From: Girardinichthys multiradiatus
Lineage: Eukaryota > Chordata > Actinopteri > Cyprinodontiformes > Goodeidae
DNA length: 64,000 bases
Reading direction: 5' to 3'
NCBI RefSeq assembly: GCF_021462225.1
Contig: NC_061808.1
Coordinates: 25,891,119 to 25,955,118, forward strand
The translations under genes were made by a program, and so were the position numbers. Positions 47,201 through 59,200 of the stretch are shown here, one piece after another (the first letter of the stretch is position 1; the number at the start of each line of letters is the position of its first letter). The notes under the pieces are model-generated. The model ran no database searches, was not told where the DNA came from, and worked only from the letters and a program-made list of their open reading frames with translations.

Positions 47201-50200
47201 ACCCCCCCCCCCCAAAATAAAACGTTTGGGGTAATTTTTGGGTGTTACGTGACAAAATGGGAAAAATCTCAAAGGTTATAAACACTTTGATACAAAAGCA
47301 GTGCATGCAGCTCATTCAGGCACTTGTTTTGTTTTGTGCCTGCCAGGAAATTCTTTGTATGAAACAAAGAGTAGCTTCCTCCCTGCTATTGTAGCTGCTG
47401 CAGACTCTGTGCTCAGCGTTCATGATGGACCGAGTCAGTGCACTGCCCTGATCACATGCTGTCTGTTCTCTGCAGATGGGGTGAAATGTGTTGACTCAGG
47501 GTGGCTGACATGCCAGGCAGACATTCGCCTGCGCTTGCACTATTCCAAGAGGCCTCCGGTGTCAATCACCAAGAAGAAATTCAAGAAGTCACGCTTTAGG
47601 TAAGGATGCAGCTCAAATGTAACTGCAGAGAGAGTACATCATGAGATGTTCCATACTACTGACCTCTTACATAAGGGTAACAGTAAGCCTGTGTATGTAG
47701 TTATATTTAAAGTAGATAAATATAAGGTACTGCTCGCCAGGTTTTTATTTTTTTAAGGGTATATTCAGTGTGTGACTGTATTTGGGCTTTGTTCCCCTCT
47801 TGTGTATATAGGATTAAACTTACATTAGTGGGTGTTGAAGAGGAGGAGGAAGAGGAACACAACCCTTCCTCCTGGCACAAGATAACCACCACTCTGGAAA
47901 TTAGTTTGATCACTGTCAATGGCTACAAGTCGCGACACTCTCAGCCGGAGTGTGGCTACGCCCTGGAGCCCTCCAAGTGGACTGAGTACAGCATCCACAC
48001 AATGGACCCTGACAACCTAGAGCTTACCTTTGAGTTTTTCGAGGTAATTCTGCCTGATAGCTCCGTGAAGAAACATCAAAACGTGCTTTACATGCATCCT
48101 GATCCGGATCATGATTACAGGAGGATCTGAGTGAGCATGTAGTCCAGGGAGACGTCCATCCTGGACACGTTGGGACAGCCTGCCTCCTCTCTTCCTCGTT
48201 TCAGGAGAGCGGCAAAGATACAGGAGTAGCTACTCTTCCCATAATGGGACGAAACTCCAGGCAGACAATTGGAAAAGTCAGAGGTGAAGTCTCTTGTTCT
48301 AAAATATTTACCTTATGCATATCCTCATATTGCCGGGTACAGCTGTATTGACTCTTGTTTATGTCTTTAGTGGAATACCTGGTGATCCGCCCCATCCAGG
48401 GGCTGCAGTGTGACATGAGCTCCTCGTACACAAAGTACTGGAGAAAAAGAAGTACTGTGGATGTGGGTCACAGAGGAGCTGGAAGCACACATGCTGCTAA
48501 GTGAGTTGATCAGTCAATTCTGACCTGGGTGTCAGTGATTAGCTTATATGTAAAAATAACATTTCAAACCCACTCAGTCTATTGTCATTTTATTGTATAT
48601 TTAATAGCATGCAACAAAGTTAGGTAGAGTCTCTTAGGAATCTTCAGCAGAAGTTAGGTGTGAAAAATATAAAATGGATAAAAACCCAAAATAGATTGTA
48701 GTACCTCAGATTTTAAATGCTTATTTAAATGCTTTTTCCATTTTTTTTCACAGAATCTCTAGCTGGCAAAATAAAGCATTAATGTAAATGAAACCAGCTG
48801 TGGGTTGAAGTGTCTTGTCAGTTGTTCCTGTTCTTCTTTTACAGACACCACAAAGTCAGAGAAAATACAATTGCTTCTTTCAAAAGTGCTGCCAAGCTTG
48901 TAAGTTTGCAAGATCATAAATGTCTAAATGAATGCAGCCATTTGCAGAACACTTACATCAACATGCTTGTTTGCCCGCAGGGCGTAGCTTTTGTGGAGTT
49001 TGATGTTCACCTCTCCAAGGATAATGTGCCTATAGTATATCACGATCTGACATGCTGCATCTCCACCAAGAAGGCAAGTTAAAGCTCTTTGCTCACAGAT
49101 CTGGTAGCTTGTGTGGCACTAACAATTCTGTTTCTAACTTGGCAGAAAAATGACCAGACTCTGGAACTCATTGAGGTCCCAGTCAAAGACCTGACATTTG
49201 ATCAGCTGCAGTTATTGAAGGTCTGCACTTGCTCAACATGTTTGTGGAGATTGCCTGTTGTCAAGAGAAGACTAGAACAATGCGCTACCATGTTTCTGTT
49301 AGATGGCTGCTAAATTGTTAAACTGAAAAGGTAAAAGGAGCAGAAGCAGGACTGTATTGAAAGGATATTTATGCGTACGATAGAAGGCATCTGCTTTTTT
49401 AAAGCTATCTTGCTTGATAAAACTATGTTGAAGACATGCTAGTTATGTTAGTGGTTAGCCTGGTTTTTATTGTACTCTAATCTCTTCCTGGTGTTGAGGT
49501 AGTCAACCCAGACTCACCCTGCTTTTTAAACAATATTTGCTCAGCCTGCTGGAAGGTCACCAGACTAGGCCTCACACAAAATCTATAGCACCCAGACGCC
49601 ATCATACAATACTCTTTAATTAGGAATTTTAGCGCTTATTCAGTTAATTAAGCAGGATTCCTGACCATCGACTCAACAGTTGTAAGATAATGCTGATTTT
49701 TGTCTTGTATTGTACTGCTTTGTGCACTGCAGCATTTTGTTTATCTGCTTGTTCAGATAAGAGCCGCTAGTTCCGTGTTGAGATTATTGGAAGCAGTGAC
49801 ATTCGAAATACCTGAAACATTAGTCAAAGCTAAACTCTTCCTCCCACCGATCTGATGAAAATATCAACAGCCGGAATGGGTTCATGTATCATTGATTAAA
49901 TGAGTAATGTGTTGCCTACCGCTGTAAATGTGGCATAAATAAATGTGTGATCTGTTTCTTGCCCAGGTGGCTCATGTCGGTGCAATGACAGGAAGTGATC
50001 ACAAAGGTAAGGTGTGTGTGTGTCTGTGTTTTCCCCTCTGTCCCTCACCCCTTTCCTGTTAGGACTTCGTAGAAAAGATTTGTCTTATCTGTAAAATGCT
50101 GTTTACATAATAGTTGGAGGTAGCCCTGTGTCACAGGAATTGGTTTCATTTTAGCTTTGTTACACAATCTACTGTATGATGTAGTTCAGAGGTCAGAAGG

Positions 50201-53200
50201 GTTTTTTCATCTTACTCTGGACGGGCTTATGAATGTTCGTTCTTTATGTTTTTGAGACAAGAGCTAGATGTGGCCTTCTTTTATTTAGTTACCTTTACTA
50301 CCAATCTAAGTTAATGCTGAACATAAAAATCATTGTTTTCAGTTTATATGGATGGCTGAATAGATAAAACCTTAACGTTATTCTGGAGAAAACGTTTCAT
50401 TTTGCACACCTCATGACTCCTGTTGTAATGATGGAAATTCAGTTCTGGTAAAAGTTTGCTTTGCTCACCTTGCATCACATGAAAGTTGAACAGAAGATAT
50501 TGTGTAATCGGATCAGCTGATAATTTGGATGACGTGTGAACATTCCCACTGTTGTTTTTGTTTGTTTGTTTGTTTGTTTGTTTGCAGATCTCCTTGATGA
50601 TGAGGATGAAATCGATGAACACCAGCCATTCCCCTCGCTATCGCAGGTAAAGTATGTTGTAATGGTGGTTTTGCCCTAAATGCTACCTGCATCACCCTGA
50701 CATCTGTATGTCAGAGAGAAAATAATCACCTTTATCTCAAACTCTCCAAAGATATTCCAAGCTGTTCCTGAAAATGTTGGTTTTAACATCGAACTGAAAT
50801 GGATCAGCCAAATGAAAGTGAGTATTTCAAACCAGACTTTCAGAGACAAACAACTAGCATAATTGGTAACATAAGCTGATGTCTTTAATGCTTTGTTTTC
50901 ACAGGACGGAACGTGGGATGGGAACTTGTCCTCGTATTTCGACATGAATACCTTCCTGGATATTATTCTTAACTGCGTTCTGCAGAAAGCTGGAAAAAGG
51001 CGCATCATCTTCTCATGTTTCGACCCAGATATTTGCACAATGTAAGTTTGTTTATAGCTGAAATATTCCTTCTGATAAGCCTGTAAAAGATTATTTTAAA
51101 ATCATCTGCTCTGCAGATGATTAAAATACATTTTTTTTTCTGCTGTCAAATGGATAATGGATACCTCTGAAGGATCTAAACTGTCTTCCCAGCAGTTCAT
51201 AAAATGGCTGTATAATTTGGTCTACAGGGTGCGACTGAAGCAGAACAAGTACCCCATCCTTTTCCTGACTCAGGGAGTTTCAGAAAAATATCCCGAGCTG
51301 ATGGACATTCGCTGTCAAACCACACAAATCGCCATCAGCTTCGCTCAAAGCGAGAATATTCTGGTGAGTGATTTATACTCTGGTCGTTGCACAGCTAAAA
51401 ATGTAATACATTGGGACATTTTAAAAGATGGGAAATAAGATTAAGTTTAAATGATCTGATGTCTTCTTATTTGCTGAACTTGATGTTTTGGTCTTGCAGG
51501 GAATCAGCGCCCACACCGAGGAGCTGCTGAAGCACCTTAACTACATCAGGGAGGCTCAGTCTAAAGGCCTGGTGGTGTTTAGCTGGGGAGATGACAACAA
51601 CGAGCATGAAAACAGAATAAAGCTGAGAGAGCAGGGAATTGATGGGCTCATTTATGACAGGTAAGCTTAAAATTGACCATATTTTAAGCTGCAGCATAAG
51701 TCTACATGTTGACTTTAAACACAGAATACTGTGCATCAGATATTATAATTTACCCTATTTAGTGTGCTTGTACTCCAAGTCAGTTATTAGACCTCATTTA
51801 AAACACCAGCTATTATTTTTTTTATTGTTCCTGTTTCCATTTAGGTGTGTCAAAAAACACTGAGGTACAACTAACTGTAGGGCCGTACTTTGGAGGTATC
51901 TGATCTTTTATAGAATTAATTGAAAATTAGAAACGCCCAACCTTTTATTTTGAGTATGTTCATTCAGTTGGCCAAATAATTGTGTGAACTGTTTTTGGGA
52001 GCATTAAGCCATTTTGTTTCGCATTGTTCAGAATCAGCTTTATTGCCAAGTTTGTACATACAACAAACAAGGAATTTGACTCCGGTACACTTTGCTCTCA
52101 GGGTTTTTTGTTTTAAGATATATTCTGCATATATCTTTATGTCCTTAAATACATATATACAATATACACATATACAAGGTGGGATTGCGACTTTCAGTAT
52201 GATGTTTTGTACTCTATTAAATGTTCATCAGAGAAACAGCCTGTGGGAAGAAACTGTCTCTGTGGCGGCTGGTTTTAGTAAACAGTGCTCTGTAGCGGCG
52301 GCCTGAAGGTAAAGCTCTGAACAGTTTATGTGCAGGGTGTGTGGGGTCTGCAGAGATTTTAGCAGCTCTTTTCCTGACGCTAGACCTGTATAAGTCCTGG
52401 ATGAAGGGAAGGTCAGCTCTGATTATTCTCTCTGCAGACCTGATTATTCGTTGCAGTCTGGACCTGTCCTGTTTTGTGGATGAGCCAAACCACACTGAGA
52501 TGGATGAAGACAGGACAGACTGAATGATGGCAGTGTAGAAGATGACCAGCAGCTCCTGTGGAAGGTTGAACTTCTTGACTTGCCTCCGGAAGGACAGTCT
52601 CTGCTGGGTCTCTGTAGTGCTGCTAATCAACATAAAAATGACTCCTGAGCAGCCCCACAGCGTCACAGATCCTCTGCTGTACTTAATAGTGGGTGCTTTT
52701 CCACAGTCTTGGTCACATCGGACCAATGCAGATGTTTTTAGTTAAAGTCCCAGCAGAGTTTAACAAACTCCACGTGGTTGCTTTTGTGATGGTAGGAAAG
52801 GAAATATATATTTATTTTTTGCATCGTTCTCAAACAACTGCTTGGCACATAAATGGTGTCTAATGGTAGTGATGGAGACCAGGTTACCTGAAGATGCTGC
52901 TCTGCAGCAGTTTTTGTTCATCTCATTTATTAAAAAATTATTAGAAGTTCCTAGAAACTCTGATCAACCTAATAAAAAAATATCTTCTGGTGTCATTTAT
53001 TAATAGGATTTTTAGGGGTACCAATATTTTGTGCCACCAGTGATTTTGTTAAAACAATATTAGGTACTTAACATGGGTTTTTTGCAACTGAATAAATATA
53101 CTCAACAAAATGTATTTTTTGTCAATAAATATGTACTTATTTATTTTCTTATTTTAAAAAAGAGCAATATTGCATATACTCGTACTCGTCGTCTTCCACT

Positions 53201-56200
53201 TTATCCGGGACCGGGTCGCGGGGGCAGCAGACTCAACAGAGACGCCCAGACGTCCCTCTCTCCAGACGCCTCCTCCAGTTCCTCCAGGGGGAGCCCAAGG
53301 CGTTCCCAGGCCAGCCGAGAGACATAGTCCCTCCAGCGTGTCCTGGGCCGTCCCCTGGGCCTCCTCCCGGTGGGACGTGCCTGGAACACCTCCTGAGGAA
53401 GGCGTCCAGGAGGCATCCGGTATAGATGCCCGAGCCACCTCAACTGGCTCCTCTCGATGTAGAGAAGCAGCGGCTCTACTCCGAGCCCCTCCCGGATGGC
53501 CGAGCTCCTCACCCTATCTAAGGGAGTGCCCGGCCACCCTACGGAGGAAGCTCATTTCAGCCGCTTGTATCTGGAATCTCGTTTTTTGGGTCATGACCCA
53601 AAGTTCATGGCCATAAGTGAGGGTAGGAACGTAGACCGACCAGTAAATTGAGAGCTTTGCTTTTCGGCTCAGCTCTCTCTTCACCACAACGGACCGGCAC
53701 AGCGCCCACATTACTGTGGCAGCCGCAACGATCCGTCTGTCGATCTCCCGCTCCATTCTTCCCTCACTCATGAACAAGACCCTGAGATACTTAAACTCCT
53801 CCACTTGAAGCGGGAACTTCCCTCCAACCTGAAGAGGACAAGCCCCCCTTTTCCGGTCGAGTACCATGGCCTCGGTTTTGGAGGAGCTGATCCTCATCCC
53901 AGCCGCTTCACACTCGGCTGCGAACCGCCACAGCGCATGCTGTAGGTCTTGGCTAGAGGGGGCCAGCAGGACCACGTCATCTGCAAAAAGAAGAGACGAA
54001 ATCCACTGGTCCCCAAACCCGACCCCCCTTGGCTGCGTCTAGAAATCCTGTCCATAAAAGTTATGAACAGGACCGGTGACAAAGGGCAGCCCTGCCGGAG
54101 TCCAACATGCACGGGGAACAGGTCCGACTTAGTGCCGGCAATGCGGACCAAACTCCTGCTCCGCTCGTACAGGGACCGGAAGGCCCCTAGTAAAGGGCCC
54201 CCGATTCCATACTCCTGGAGCCCCCCCCACAGGGCATCACGAGGGACACAGTCGAATGCCTTCTCCAGGTCCACAAAACACATGTGAACCGGTTGGGCAA
54301 ACTCCCATGAACCCTCGAGCACCCTGTAGAGTGTATAGAGCTGGTCCAGTGTTCCACGGCCGGGACGAAAACCACACTGCTCCTCCTGAAGCCGAGGTTC
54401 GACTATCGGTCGGACTCTCCTCTCCAATACCCTGGCGTAGGCCTTACCAGGGAGGCTGAGGAGTGTGATCCCCCTGTAGTTGGAACACACCCTCCGGTTC
54501 CCCTTCTTATGAAGGGGGATCACCACCCCAGTCTGCCAGTCCAGAGGCACTGTCCCCGACCGCCACGCAATGTCGAAGAGACGTGTCAACCATGACAGCC
54601 CTACAACATCCAGAGACTTGAGGTACTCAGGGCGGATCTCATCCACCCCCGAAGCCTTGCCACCGCGGAGCTTTTTAACCACCTCGGTGACTTTAGCCTG
54701 GGTGATGAAAGAGTCCGACCCCGAGTCCCCAGCCTCTGTTTCCACCACGGAATGCGTGATGGCAGGATTGAGAAGATCCTCGAAGTACTCCTTCCACCGC
54801 CCGATAATGTCCTCAGTCGAGGTCAGCAGTCTCCCGCCCCCACTATAAACAGTGTTGGCGAAGCACTGCTTCCCCCTCCTGAGGCGACGGACGGTTTGCC
54901 AGAATCGCTTCGAGGCCAACCGGTAGTCCTTCTCCATGGCCTCACCGAACTCCTCCCAGGCCCGTGTTTTTGCCTCTGCCACAGCCCGGGCCGCAGCACG
55001 CTTGGCCTCACGGTACCCGTCAGATGCCTCAGGAGTCCCACAAGCCAACCACAGCCGATAGGACTCCTTCTTCAGCTTAACAGCATCCCTTACTGCCGGT
55101 GTCCACCACCGGGTTCTGGGATTGCCGCCGCGACAGGCACCGCAGACCTTACGGCCACAGCTACGGGCAGCAGCATCGACAATAGATGCGGAGAACATGG
55201 TCCACTCGGACTCTATGTCTCCAACATCCCCCGGGATCTGGTCGAAGCTCTCCCGGAGGTAGGAGTTGAACACATCCCTGGCCGAGGGCTCCGCCAGACG
55301 TTCCCAGCAGACCCTCACTATGCACTTGGGCCTTCCAAGTCTGACTGGCTTTCTCCTCCTCCAGCGGATCCAACTCACCACCAGGTGATGATCAGTGGAC
55401 AGCTCAGCCCTTCTCTTCACCCGAGTGTCCAAAACATGCGGCCAAAGATCTGATGATACGACAACAAAGTCGATCATCGACCTCCTGCCTAGGGTGTCCT
55501 GGTGCCAAGTCCACTGATGGACACCCTTATGTTTGAACATGGTGTTCGTTATGGACAATCCGTGACTAGCACAGAAGGCCAATAACAAAACACCACTCGG
55601 ATTCAGATCGGGGAGGCCATTCCTCCCGATCACGCCTCTCCAGGTGTCACTGTCGTTCCCCACGTGGGCATTGAAGTCCCCCAGCAGAATAATGGAGTCC
55701 CCGGGAGGAACACTATCCAGCACCCCCGACAGGGACGCCAAGAAGGCCGGGTACTCTGCACTGCCACTCGGCCCGTATGCTGAAATGATAGTCAGAGACC
55801 TCTCCCCAACCCGAAGGCGCAGGGATACGACCCTCTCATCCACTGGGGTAAACCCCAACACGAGACGGCTGAGCTGGGGGGCAACAAGCAGACCCACATC
55901 AGCCCGCCGCCTCTCCCCGCGGGCCACTCCAGAGTAGAACAGAGTCCAACCACTCTCAAGGAGATGGGTTCCAGAGCCCACGCTGTGCGTGGAGGCAAGC
56001 CCGACTATTTCTAGTCGATATCTCTCGACCTCCTGCACAAGCTCAGGCTCCTTCCCCCCAGCGTGGTGACATTCCACGTCCCTAGAGCCAGCCTAAGCAT
56101 CCGGGGATCGGGCCGCTGAGGTCTCCACCTTCGTCCGCCACCCAATCCTCTTTGCACCGGTCCCTCACGGTTCCCCCTGCAGGTGGTGGGCCCACTGGGG

Positions 56201-59200
56201 GATGGCCTCGCGTCTCTCGTTCGGGCTTGGCCCGGCCGGGTCCCGCGACGAGCAACCCGGCCACCAGGCGCTCTCCGACGAGTCCCGACCCCAGGCCTGG
56301 CTCCAGGGTGGGACCCCGGCTCCGCCGTACCGGGCGACGTCACGTGCCTCGATATTTTTTTCTTCATGAGGGATTCTTGAACCACTCTTTGTCTGACCCA
56401 TCACCTAGAGCCTGTTTGCTATGGGAGACCCTACCAGGGGCATTTAGGCCCCAGACAACATAGCCTCTAGGATCATTTGAGCACTCAAACCCCTCCACCA
56501 TGTTAAGGTGGTGGTTCAAGGAGGGGAATATCGCATATATTTCAAATTAAATTCTCTGAATGTCCACTGCAGTCTGCCTATTGTGATGGTGAAACACATC
56601 ATTCAAATAGTCTGGCTCTGGTTCTGCAGTGAACTGCCTTTTGCATTTTTACTGCGGGCTTTGGTCAGAAGGTTTGTTTAGTAGTTGCTTAACCATAAAA
56701 CAATTCCTTCGCTACATGCTTCTGCTTAGCAGAGATCACAGAGTTAGTGAATCACTGTTGTTTTGCAACGCGTTCTTTGGACTTACTGTCTCCACCCAGG
56801 AGCCAAGAGTCCAAAAAATAATCACACACAGGGCTCTAACTCTGCCTGATTAAATAAAAATTATAATGTAACATGAGATGCACTAGAAAAGTCATATGTG
56901 TAGCTTCTCAAGCCCAACATGCAGATTTTTTTCTGTAGGTATTCTTTAATGTCAGCTGTCATGGTACATCATGCTTTGTCTATTTCCAATAGCACACACC
57001 CTACACATTTGACCCCGGGTTGGATCATGGTCATGCTTGAGATTTTTAATTTAGATTAAATTATTGAACCTTATATCATTTAGTTGAAACGTTGAAAAAT
57101 CTAAATGTAATGTAAGCTGTGAAACGATAAACTATTTAAATGGTAATCATTGTTTTTACATTACTTGATTTTACTGAAGTTAAACTAATAAACTGTGGTT
57201 CTTATTTTCAAAAAGCTGCATTATATGCTACGGGTTGCTACTATTGGGTCAAATTTATAAAGTAAAATTTTATCCAGCCTCAACTTTTTAAATAACCCTG
57301 TTCTGTGCCACGGTTTTGTTTTTAATGTAGGTGAGTGAAACCTGTTGCTAAGCAGCCAACATCCAAGTGGCTGCTTCCTTTCTGGTTTGCATAAACAAGG
57401 CTGTTTATTGACATTATTGTTTCAGGGATTACATACTTATGTAATCCACTGGCAGTGTTTTGTATCATTTGGCACCTGTTTTTTCTTCTAGACTAAAATA
57501 CCTCTTTGTTTATTGACTAGTCTGAGTGTGAAATTAACGAACATGGTGTGCCAGGACTGCTATGTAAAGTTTGGGAGTTAAACAGATTCCCGTGGTCCTT
57601 GGAAAACTGTGTCATCAGCAGTTGTTAGGCCATTTCTCTTCTGTGTCTCCATGCAGTGACATTTGCTCGATATTCATGTCTGCAATTTGGTCCAGACTTT
57701 TGCAGACCTCTGCAGAAAGCAGATGGAAGCGTAGGAACCAGCCCCCTTTTATGTGTTACTACAGAGGATGTGTTTACGTTACTGTTATAACTGTGCCTCT
57801 TTCTTACAGAATTTGTGAAAGCTTGCTGCCATATTTTGACTCAAGTTCTCCAGACTCCTGTAACGTCCCTCTGGTTCCTGTGTGTTACTTACTTTACCCC
57901 ACTTAATTTCTTTTTGGTCCCTCTTCCTAAATGCTACCTGAATGAATCCTAGTCATCAAATACTGCTGGAGCACAGCAGTGTTTCTTGACAATGATACAT
58001 GAGGCGGTTGACTTATCATATTTCCTGTGGCTTTTGAAGATGAAATTATAGTTTTGAGGGGATCTTTAAAACTATGATTGTACCAAACGCACTTTTTTTG
58101 GCTTTGATAGGTCAGCTGCCATGGTTATCATTTTTGAAGCCGCATCACATCTGGGCACTAGTTTGAGAATGCTTTAAATTCCTCCTTATTGATGTTTGCT
58201 GCTGTTTTTCAGTTAGACTTTTTTACTAAAAGTGGCACCAAGAGTGAAATGATTTTTATTTGCATGAGACTGGAGCATGATCTGTTGGCTCCTGAATGAT
58301 GGGCTGTTATTTTTTTTAATCAGATTTGCATAAAGCAGGTTTAACCCTGCTTTATGGGGTGTTGTTGCAACAAACGATGCATGCCAATATGCAAATGTCC
58401 AAACTAGCTTGATATAAAATCATTTATTCATTATAAAATGTGCTTCGACATCTCTGGAAATTTGATTTGATCTCTCAGCATATGTTTAATGTTAACAAAA
58501 TGCACTTGGATGATCTGCCTGTACTTGTTGCATAAACAGTTTGAGTTCTTGAAATTAGGCATCAGCCGGTTAACAGCTTGAAGATAAACCAAAGGTTATA
58601 AAAAGTTACGCTTGTCAAAGAAAGTACCGCAATGACCAACACTTTCTCAGACTGTTAGGAGCACAGAGCACAGGAAGCAAACTCCAGTCCTCAAGATGCG
58701 GTGTCCTGTTTTAGATGTTACCCTGGCCTAACCTGAATTAAATGAGTAGTTCATTAGCAGGTCTACAGAACTTGATCACATACTGGGAAGGTCATTTAGT
58801 CATTTATTCGGCTGTGTTGGAGAAGGGATACGTCTAAAACATGAAACTTGAGTGGAGCTGGCTGCCCCTGGCATAGAGTAATATAGTTCTTCCCCTCTCC
58901 CACCTGTTGCTGCACACTGCCTGTCAGATGGCTGAAAGAAGACTACTTAATTTTTCCCTTGCTTTTTGAAGCTTGTTATACTTGTTACTTTCTAAAATGG
59001 CAGAAGGGATAGGATCATGTGCACTTAAAATACAAAATTAGACTTCTCGTACTCGTCTTCCGCTTCATCCAGGACCAGGTCGCGGGGGCAGCAGACTCAG
59101 TAGAGACACCCAGATGTCCCTCTCCCCAGACACCTCCTCCAGCTCCTGCGGGGGACCCAAGGCGTTCTCAGGCCAGCCGAGAGACATAGTCCCTCCAGTG

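Noticed and set aside
48044..48130. Frame running past 48043 in gpcpd1 exon 7 to a stop at 48128
   Set aside because: It reads through the donor GAG|gtaatt. Splicing to 48121 restores [11 protein letters not shown], as in the family.
54752..55453. 233-residue plus-strand frame inside the Rex3 copy
   Set aside because: Antisense shadow of the GC-rich Rex3 reverse-transcriptase/endonuclease frame.
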